In this document: in pieces, positions 55,717-64,000 of the stretch
Layout of the letters: every line of letters starts with the position of its first letter
Numbering within the stretch: the stretch's first letter is position 1
Assembly (NCBI RefSeq): GCF_000143535.2
Contig: NC_037318.1
Coordinates: forward strand, 1,488,001 to 1,552,000
Length of the DNA stretch: 64,000 nt
DNA from: Botrytis cinerea B05.10
Taxonomy: Eukaryota; Ascomycota; Leotiomycetes; Helotiales; Sclerotiniaceae
Direction: 5' to 3'
Made by a program: the position numbers and the translations under genes
Notes under the pieces: generated by a model
What the model was told of the DNA's origin: nothing
Seen by the model: only the letters and a program-made list of their open reading frames with translations
Databases searched by the model: none

Positions 55717-57639
55717 TTAGAGTGTGATCTTGATGGTCGACGCGACGCTGGGTACGCCGGCTGAATTCATGGCCCAGAACATCCAGTATCCTGGGATTGC
55801 AATTCCTGCATCGTTGGGGATGGTGAGTGTGTAAGTGGTGCCACTTGTTTTAACAGGCGTGAGGGAAATACGTCGCTGATCGGTGTTGACAGTGTGGGTT
55901 GCTGATCCAAATCGAGTGATTGAGAAACTGGTTACAGCGGTATCGGTAATGATTGTGATTGTTCCACCAACAGCAACAGTGGATGTAGCTGAGGAAATGA
56001 CGGGTCGCGTTGCGGCGGTTCCATCGGCGTTGAAAAGATATGCTGGACTATATATTTGCGCATCGGCATGGTTTGTAGCACAGCTGGATCCACACAATCC
56101 TCCACCTCCTGTGAAAACTCTTCCATCAAGCATCAGAAGAGCCATACTGTGGTATGTTCTTGGGATGGTATGAGGAGGCAAGATTGTGAAATTTTGTGTT
56201 GTGGGATCCCACAATTCAGGTGTCAACACCGCATCTGTGTCTGTGAATGGAACTGCATATGGCTGGCCTCCTATGACAAATATCTTTCCATTTGGTAGCA
56301 CGACTCCGTTTGCGAAAGCTCGTTTGTATGTCATTGATGTCAAAGCTTGAACTGTAGGCTTCACATTGGGACTTCCAATTGTGATCAGATGGACATTGTT
56401 TGTCGCACCTGAGTTTTGATAGCTGGGAGATCCACCGGCCGTGAAGATCTTTCCAGTAACTGCATCATACATGACTGCATTTCCACACATGGAGTCTGAA
56501 TCAGAAGCGCGAAGACCTGCAGCGACTTGAGATCCAGTGCCAGTCGTTCCGTACCAGTTCATCGCTTTACTTGGACCAGCTTGGAATACAGATCCGTTCT
56601 TCCAAGCAAACAGCCATCCATGGTTATCGGTACGAAAGGCACCTTGTGCGTCGGCAGTCAGCATTGGTGCAACTGGACAGCCTGATAGTAAGGACCATGT
56701 GTTCGTGCTTGGATCATAAATCTCTCCATTCTTTCCACCATGGCCACCACTCCAGGATCCGCCAATGTTGAAGACCTTTCCTGTTGATGTTGTAGTGGTT
56801 GCTTGGTAGCCGCGAGAAATTTTCATAGCGGGTCCTGCTACCCACTGATCCGTAGCAGAGTCATAAATGCTCGTCTTGTCTGCAGTATCTCCTCCTGTGA
56901 CAAGAGCGCGTCCGTCAAACATTAAAGACATACCAGGGCAGAACATATCATGCTGGGTGTTAGAAACATTCGCTGAAGATATGGCACCTGTTGTAGGATT
57001 GTACACTGCTGAAATAGTGTAACCATGTAAACCTATCTGAAATGCGAGAGGGCTGTATGCTGCAAAAGTCCAAATGTTTCCTGTGGAATACTCGATGAAG
57101 CCAGCAACTGGAACAAGTGGCATATTGATGACTGGGCCCCATTCTCCCAGACCTCCAATAGCAGTCGGGGCGACTGAGAATCCAAATTCTGCTGCGCTGG
57201 TCCAGCTGCCACGGTTTCCAGCTTCAGTAGTAGCATTCAAGCGGAAATACTGAGCTTTGATATTTGTAAATCCTACAGTCTTCTTGGTAGCGTCGTCTTG
57301 GAAAGTGGAAGTCGCAACTGTTGACCAAGTCTGATTGTCTGTACTTACAGCCAGCGAGTAGTCGCCGATGTTTCCATTGCGTTTACCATCCTGTCTTGGT
57401 GTATAGGTAAATGAATTGAGAACTTGTGCAGAGCCTGTGTCAAGGTATATTATGTGTGGGAATGGAACAAGAACAGGGCTGTATTCACTATGCCAGAAGG
57501 TGCTGGAGTTTCCATCAACAGCATAGGAAGCTGGGTTCGTAGCCTGGGAGTTTGATACCCCAATGCTCAATGCCGCTTGCACAGTCTGCGCCACTGGCAG
57601 CAAGAGAAAAGACCATAATGCGAGCATGTTGGTGCTCAA
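55717..57639 (-). CDS. GAOA: Galactose oxidase (copper radical oxidase, AA5)
   Basis: An intronless 640-residue frame. A signal peptide (about 1-22) is followed by a discoidin/CBM32-type carbohydrate-binding domain (about 25-155; SYAVDGNSSTFWHSEYSP), a seven-blade kelch catalytic domain, and a C-terminal Ig-like domain. All copper and cofactor residues can be placed: Cys 234 (MFCPGMS) to cross-link with Tyr 278 (SRGYQA), stacking Trp 296 (GGSWSGG), axial Tyr 496 and His 497 (RTYHSM), and His 582 (ATHTVNTDQRR). Residues that hold galactose in the Fusarium enzyme are also kept: Arg 336, Tyr 407-Gln 408, Phe 465 and probably Phe 200. It should oxidise the C6 hydroxyl of galactose to the aldehyde outside the cell, producing hydrogen peroxide. 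The CBM32 domain sets it apart from the glyoxal oxidases. Confidence 0.95.
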   Translation of the reverse strand: MSTNMLALWSFLLLPVAQTVQAALSIGVSNSQATNPASYAVDGNSSTFWHSEYSPVLVPFPHIIYLDTGSAQVLNSFTYTPRQDGKRNGNIGDYSLAVSTDNQTWSTVATSTFQDDATKKTVGFTNIKAQYFRLNATTEAGNRGSWTSAAEFGFSVAPTAIGGLGEWGPVINMPLVPVAGFIEYSTGNIWTFAAYSPLAFQIGLHGYTISAVYNPTTGAISSANVSNTQHDMFCPGMSLMFDGRALVTGGDTADKTSIYDSATDQWVAGPAMKISRGYQATTTTSTGKVFNIGGSWSGGHGGKNGEIYDPSTNTWSLLSGCPVAPMLTADAQGAFRTDNHGWLFAWKNGSVFQAGPSKAMNWYGTTGTGSQVAAGLRASDSDSMCGNAVMYDAVTGKIFTAGGSPSYQNSGATNNVHLITIGSPNVKPTVQALTSMTYKRAFANGVVLPNGKIFVIGGQPYAVPFTDTDAVLTPELWDPTTQNFTILPPHTIPRTYHSMALLMLDGRVFTGGGGLCGSSCATNHADAQIYSPAYLFNADGTAATRPVISSATSTVAVGGTITIITDTAVTSFSITRFGSATHTVNTDQRRISLTPVKTSGTTYTLTIPNDAGIAIPGYWMFWAMNSAGVPSVASTIKITL

Positions 57640-60600
57640 AAGGTGAAGTGCAATATTTCACGAGAAAAGACTCTATCAACTGTCAGTATGATCCGCACTG
57701 TATTTCCGGAATTAGGTAAATGACTTACATGAAATTGCTCAAGTAAAACGGCCTGGTTTGAAACTACATGATCGTCGTTCCCGTTCTTTAATAGTAGCAC
57801 GAAGTGGGTCAGTGAAATAAGCTTACCTCCGCACCTTGAAGACGATGAGATAAATATCTGGGGCCCCTGTAACGGCGGCGTTGCCCGCATAAGCTTATCG
57901 ATATGGGTTTTCCAGAACCCCCATCTTTATCCCGTATAAAAATCAATATCTTCGAATTCCCATGTCCAAACGTAGATACGCGAGTGGTTAATCTATGTGT
58001 AAGCTCGGAACGCGGAATGCTTAGCGCGGCTCCCATGTGTCATTATGCAGACTTTGATGGAAAAGGAAGTTATCAGCTTGCGAAACTTGATTGCAGAAAA
58101 AAGCGAATGTGTCATCGCAATGCTGGGAGCGAATTATATCGTTGCTTACCCGAACTTCTTACGGCCGTGAAACCCTTGGTTGCCAATGAGATCCTTGATC
58201 ACATGCCTCTAGGTGGTATCAAATTCGGTGGCTGTTTCTTCAATACGCATTTATTGCAGAGATTTTTGGTCATTGGTGCAATGCTACAACTGATTGTTAT
58301 CATGCAGCTGATTACTAGCAAATAATGCACTTAGTCTAATCTTGGCAAATCCTAGGAATTGGCTATCGGTTGCAGAAGTGTCAAATGTATGCCAACCCAA
58401 TGGTTCAACGCCACAATAGCCATTCTTCACCTGTGCTTCCGAATGCGATACCAGCACACGCATAACATGAGAAGCTTCTCTCAGATGTCCTCCCTTTCCG
58501 GGAGATAGTTCCGAGCCCACACAGAACTCTGCTGGCATCAGCTGAAATCTAACCAGAAAATGCTGACAACCATAAAAAACCTGACGATCTATAGGTTGTC
58601 ATGGTGCAAATTCTTACCACGAGGGACCCATTGCAGGAATGATCAGCATCGATACCCAGGGAGTTTGATTACTGCTTTTAAACTATTGACATTTGTATTG
58701 AATCATGCAGATAACAGGAGGAAATACCGCAAATTTTTGAATTCTGGTGTACGACTGTTGAAGAAACGGCATCAGGCAACTGTCTTCCGGAAGCCTAGAC
58801 CAAGGCAGCATGCTCAATTTATTGAATGAAGAATAAAAAGATAGCAGAGAAATTCGTGTTTTATGTCATCATGTAGCATGAAGAGATCGCAGACATAACT
58901 TTCAGGATGATCTCGATGGCGGGCAGCCAGCTGGGCATGGATCTTGTTCGGCTGCAAAAGAGAAAAACTTTGCATATTGTCCAGCTGTCGATAAACTCTG
59001 ACCTGCTGCATTGAGACTCGTCCACATATTTATATTTGAAATACCACAGAATCCACGATGAATCCCAGTCTGCCCCGCTAAGATCGCGAAGTTCACTCTA
59101 AAAACAACAATCTGCGAGTATCGTGAAAGTAAAATTCTTGGAAGGATCACACGTAATTGGTATGCATTGTCCGAGTTCTAGCAGAGAGCTTTGCAGACAT
59201 AATACTGTATCTGCTGATTCTTCGTATTCCAGAAATTACTCATCGTTGAACTTTGGTGAACATTTTCTTTGGGGGGAAGAGGGGGGGCTAAGAAGATCTT
59301 TGGCTGAAGCCTGGAGGAGAATGATTTAGCCTCAAAACTGTTGAAGTATCTTGAACCGTAAGATTCGGGATTCCCGTCCAGTTCAAGTCTGATAATGCTT
59401 CCCCGAAACAAGTGAAATCGGTATCTGCTTGATATTGAAGCGACCAAAAAACAGTTTGAAAATCGTACATAAGGATGGCTGCGGCAATGCTTGAACTAGT
59501 CGCCAAATTGATACTAAGTATGATACGAGAATAGGCCGTAGGAAGAGAAGTCCCCTTCACCAGTGAAATTGTTTTATCTGAGCAAGCTCAAAACTGCGGT
59601 GGAACCGGGAATAAAAGGCAGTGATGTAGATAAAACAAATGATGATGTAGCTTTGACTAAAGAAGTCTATGAGACTGAAGTTATCACATTGGTACTAGTG
59701 GTGGAAAAAGCTGTGAGTTTTATCGAAGTCAAGATTGATGAGATCGTTGTAAAGCTAGACATGTAAATGGTGACCGATATTGATTAAGCGTCGAATATGC
59801 AAATACTCAGACTGTGAACAGAGACTGTAGGCGAAGCGATAATAAGGCTAAACAATACAGCGATTTTGATGTTATAGGCATCGTGTTTCTTTATTAATCA
59901 ACTTAAATTGTAACTCGACAGTGTTATCAATTTGTGCATTTTCTTCTGCAAGTATTTCATTTGAATCTAAATTTCAGTCCTAGAACATCGCTGCTTTGCC
60001 TTGTTGTCAACCATTAAGTTGAAGAATGTGGTAGTCTGGCCTGATAACATCCCAAAAAAGCTGTTTGAATATTTTCCCAAAGCCCTCACAGAAAAAGAAG
60101 AAAGCGTATCAACGATTGACTTCAAAGATCATTCTTCTTATAGACCTAGAAGATAGGCTTGTAAAGGGTTGCTTCACTGGTTTGATGGAAACTTTTCTTT
60201 TTGACCTTCCCACCATGAACCGCAATTGTACCAATTGCGATCTGATTTTTCAAGCTAAACATCTCTCAGGCTTGAACTAGTTCTGCGACTCGATAGCAGG
60301 TTTTCAATCGATCAAGATATCAACGCCACTTGGCATAGTGCTGCATGAGAGGCTGATGGGCCACGAAATTTTAGGGTAAAGAAGGTGTAATAAAAGGGTT
60401 GAAGTGAGCTTGAGCTTAGTTGAAACGACTATCTTCTTGAAATGTGATGTATTGAAAATAAATAGATCCGTTATCGAGCTTGGCAGTGAATGAATGGCCT
60501 ATGGCAATGGCCTGAATTGAGCCTTATCAGATCGCGGTGTTGACCTGGCCGCAGATTCAGAAGATCGAGATCTGGACCGAAATGGCCAAATCTGGGCATG

Positions 60601-62171
60601 TGCCATAACTTGTCAAATAGGAAGTTTGGCTGCGTTGAGAACGGCTCTCGAAGTTCGGAATGTCCAAATCTTTGGTTTGGACCCGGTCAAACCTTGAAAT
60701 CTTGTGAATCAGAAATTTCAGCTGAGAAAGCTAAGGACTTGAACTTTCCAAGGTATCTCGATCGACCCATCCTTTATGTAAATGTTGCCTTATGTGCAGG
60801 GTCTCGGGGGCGGAAGGCATGCGCGTGCAATGTGTTTTGGTGATACTGCATGTGGTGGTGTAGAAAAGCTAGATGTGTACCCGGAAAAGGAAAAACAAAT
60901 CCACATCACATCACTTTGACTTTCCAGCAGCAAAAACTCTTCGAAGTTTTTAGAAGGGATGGACACCTTGGAAGCCGATCAAAGTCACCTCCTGAGATGG
61001 AATCCCACTCATATTTGAAGAGAGCAGTTCCATTATAGTCAATGTCCGCAGAAGTAAAGCGACAGCACAAGATAACCTCCGTTAAAGATGCCATTCCAGT
61101 AAATGGAAAAACTGTCCGCAACTCAGGATGGTCACAATCAAGACTTGCCCAGTACTTTTAGATGCACATACCTTTGTGATTCAGCCCCAAAAATATGAGA
61201 CTGCATCTCTTTCCCCCCCCTCTCTCTCGCTCTCGCTCTCCCTCTTTCACTTTTTTTCTGCCACGATATATCTCCTCGTCGCGATGTTTCCAAGTATAAA
61301 GATGAAAACAGCTGAGCAGAAGATAAGCCAAAACTACTAAATGGGTTTATCACTGGGAGAGAGACATGTCGCGAGTGGTGGCAAGTGGAAGAAGTTCAGA
61401 ATTTGACGTTTGTTTGGTTTCTCTGACAATTTTGTTCTTTTACCCGGGCGGGGTAAAGTCCGGCCAGTGGTATTAACACGTTAACAGAATTCTTCGCACC
61501 CTAGCGTTTTTGTGGTCACAGCATCAACTAGCGATCTATAAATTGATTTTGGTGACTTTATCATCCATCTTTCCTATTGTCCAAATGCCCATTTTCCACC
61601 TAGGCACGGCTTCATTCGTGATTACCTCGTCTTACTTCAAGATTGGATGAGATAAACGTTTGGCTCACGAAGTCAACGCGATTATGATATTAAGAGCATT
61701 TGTCGATAAGGTAGATACTGATAGAGACGATTGAGAGCCGACGAGCCTCGCATGCATCTGATCAGACTGGAAACTCCTCAACACGGCATAAATCCGTTCG
61801 AGCGTCATGTTATGTAGTGATACTCGAAATGGACTGTTGTACGCGGTGAGGTGTAAGTTTTGAGATGATGATCGATGCAAAGTCTCTCAACTTGGTCCTT
61901 CGATGGCAAGAGAAGGAACAAACGGAAGGCAATGCCTTCTCTATTTGATATCAGGAAAAATATCCTACTTGGAATACAAGCAGGCACCTGCCACTATTAA
62001 AATGCTGTGCAATCACTCTCTGTCTCTTTCTCAGCTCACATCTCAATCACAACCTATCTCCAAGTGATAGACGTGGATTCTTCCACATAAAGAGTCTGCA
62101 ATTCAAGTCAATCTACTTACAATTTCCTTCACATCCCCATACTACTCTCTATATACAAGAAAAAACTACTC
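57640..62171. other. Gene-poor spacer of 4.5 kb
   Basis: Between the divergent galactose oxidase and WSC genes. A strong polypyrimidine tract lies at about 61210-61250 (CCCCCCCCTCTCTCTCGCTC). Open frames at 57903-58325 and 59288-59560 are the longest but show no splice support or family resemblance. Nothing can be called with confidence. Confidence 0.4.
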
Positions 62172-64000
62172 ATGGCCATGATCGCAAACTGTATTCACAA
62201 TCCAACTGTGACACTAGTCGTGGCATTCGTGAGTTGAAACTATTGACCTTTGGATAATCTTGCCTGTACTAACCTACAATAGCTTGCCACTTTCGTAGCA
62301 GCCTCGAATCATGCTATCCAAAACAAATTCGCCGCCTCGCAGAGTGTGTCGAGTACCTGGGTATCTCAAGGATGCTACGTGGATGTTGGTCGGACATTGT
62401 CCGAAGGTGGATACATTGACAATACAAACATGACAGATGAATCATGTATCTCATATTGTACCTCCAAAAGTCTCAACTATGCCGGAACTGAGTATGCTTC
62501 AGAATGCTGTAGGTTACTCTCCGACTTTCAAATTGTTCGATATACCAGCACTAAAATTTCATCCAGATTGTGGCAATAGTCTTGCAGCTAAAGCTGGACG
62601 CGCGCCAGCTTCAGACTGTGGTATGAAGTGTCCGGGAAATACTACTGAATTTTGTGGTAGGTCTAATGGTCTCATGAATTCCATTCTTTTTCGATCCTTT
62701 CCATGCAGGACTAACTCGTTAAATTTCCAGGTGGTCCAAATAGATTGAATCTTTTCTGGAACGGGAAAAATCCACCTCAAACTAACCCTGGACCTGGACT
62801 TTGGAGCTTTACCGGGTGCTATACGTTAGTTTTTTCCCTGATAAATGTCTGCTACGCAATCTGACAGGTGTCAGAGAAGGTCAAGCAGGACGGCTCTTGA
62901 TATACCAAGTTATAGCCTCTCCCATGACGATTGCTATTTGTACAGCGGCATGTCAAGGAGAGGGCTATTCCCTAGCTGGAGTTGAATACGCTGATGAATG
63001 TTGTATGTATATGATAAAACCGCACAAACTCATGGACCATTATGGAAGCTCACCATTTCTTAGGGTGTGGAAATCAATTGTCTAATGGAGGAGCTCTCGC
63101 ACCGGAGGGCATTAGTGGCTGTTCTACATTATGCTCAGGCAACTCTTCAGAATTTTGTGGTGGCACCAATCGACTTGATGTATATGACTTTAACAATACC
63201 ATCATTGTCACCGCGCCATTTACTACAACCACAGCTGGAACATCGCCTTCTTCCACGGGTTCCCCATCAATTCAACAAACGGTTGGTGTATATAACTATT
63301 TTGGGTGTCAGACCGAAGCCACAAGCGCTCGAGCACTTGCCTCCAAGGCTTCTGATACTGGAAACATGACACTAGAGTCGTGTGAAGCAAGCTGCATAGG
63401 ATACACCTATTTTGGAACCGAATATGGACGAGAATGTTAGTTACTCTTCCAAAATTTTGAACAATTTAGACTAAACAGGAACAACAGGTTATTGCGGCAA
63501 CGCTTTTTCCGCCGGCTCGATTCCGGCTCCAAATACAGACTGCAATTTTCCTTGTGCGGGAAATAGTTCCGAATTCTGCGGGGCGTCTGGAAGATTAACC
63601 GTGTATTTACTAAATACTACTCTAAGCTCTACAGTTCCTCCTTCCACCCCATCTACAGATGTGACAGGCCTCCCAGCTGGATGGGTATACAGTGGCTGTT
63701 GGGTCGATGGAGCACAAGGTCGTGTTCTCACGTATCAGCAACCTGAAAACCAGAATCTTACTGTTGAGTCATGTGTTGCGGCTTGCTCCGGACTTAATTA
63801 CATTGTTGCAGGCATGGAGTATAGCTCCGAATGTTTTTGTGATAATTTTGTCGAAAATGGAGGTGTTCTTGCGACCTCACCTGCGGACTGCAACATGCCG
63901 TGCACTGGTAACTCAAGCGAAACATGTGGTGCTGGAAATAGATTGTCCATCTACTCCTTTGGCAACGTACAAACATCTCAACCTGCATCTGTTCAGCAAA
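62172..64000 (+). CDS. Secreted multi-WSC-domain protein (partial at right edge)
   Basis: Seven exons so far: 62172-62228, 62283-62508, 62567-62656, 62731-62824, 62875-63002, 63064-63435, 63488 to the edge. Introns are 50-74 nt. A hydrophobic start (CIHNPTVTLVVAF-LATFVAASNHA) acts as signal peptide or anchor. Four WSC domains follow, each with the pattern WxxxGCYxD, C near MTxExC, GxEYxxEC, CGN and CxxxCxGNxxExCG. They are separated by short Thr/Ser/Pro linkers (TAPFTTTTAGTSPSSTGSPS; STVPPSTPSTDVTG). WSC domains bind cell-wall or plant polysaccharides. In fungi such arrays are fused to copper radical oxidases, lytic enzymes or wall sensors; the part that would decide is beyond the window. Confidence 0.85.

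Noticed and set aside
57903..58325. 140-residue open frame upstream of galactose oxidase
   Set aside because: No family resemblance or splice logic; it begins in the probable galactose oxidase promoter.
59288..59560. 90-residue minus-strand frame with a hydrophobic start
   Set aside because: Joining it to downstream frames to make a secreted protein needs splice sites I could not place convincingly.

Overview
The window is nuclear DNA of a filamentous ascomycete. Protein genes are cut by short (37-113 nt) GT-AG introns with CTAAC/CTGAC-type branch sites, start sites follow short A-rich leaders, and there are no operons. The gene content (alpha-SNAP, fungal glycerol kinase, PTH11-type rhodopsin-domain receptor, WSC protein, galactose oxidase, small secreted proteins) and the fairly AT-rich, gene-sparse spacers suggest a plant-associated Leotiomycete, perhaps near Botrytis/Sclerotinia. 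That placement is inference from style and protein resemblance, not from a search.

Layout. 0-10 kb: the 3' end of an unidentified gene, a secreted alginate-lyase-like enzyme, a gene-poor AT-rich stretch with an intron-containing tRNA-Asp and a broken tandem copy of it, and a conserved secreted protein with a Ser/Thr linker and a four-cysteine tail. 11-18.7 kb: a six-cysteine small secreted protein, then glycerol kinase and an aquaglyceroporin arranged head to head around a 2.8-kb spacer; together they would import and phosphorylate glycerol. 18.7-25.5 kb: mostly empty, with two weak two-exon gene models. 26-35.3 kb: a seven-helix rhodopsin-domain receptor, the mitochondrial amidotransferase subunit Gta3, Sec17 (alpha-SNAP) divergent from it, a DUF726 (Mil1/TMCO4-type) membrane alpha/beta hydrolase, and an agmatinase-like ureohydrolase that carries a signal peptide. 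35-48 kb: a long regulatory-looking spacer with a microsatellite, a 1022-residue disordered protein, a UPF0390/DUF2462 small basic protein, an RGG-tailed low-complexity protein and a four-exon hypothetical protein. 48-64 kb: an enzyme-rich stretch with an isopenicillin-N-synthase-like 2-oxoglutarate dioxygenase, a PhyH dioxygenase, a cupin, a catalase-like haem protein, a galactose oxidase with complete active site, and the 5' part of a multi-WSC secreted protein that runs off the right edge.

All exon joins were derived by hand by requiring canonical or near-canonical splice sites, correct phase and uninterrupted family-like protein. Lengths such as 292 residues for Sec17 and about 523 for glycerol kinase support them. 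No CRISPR array, rRNA or intact transposon was seen.
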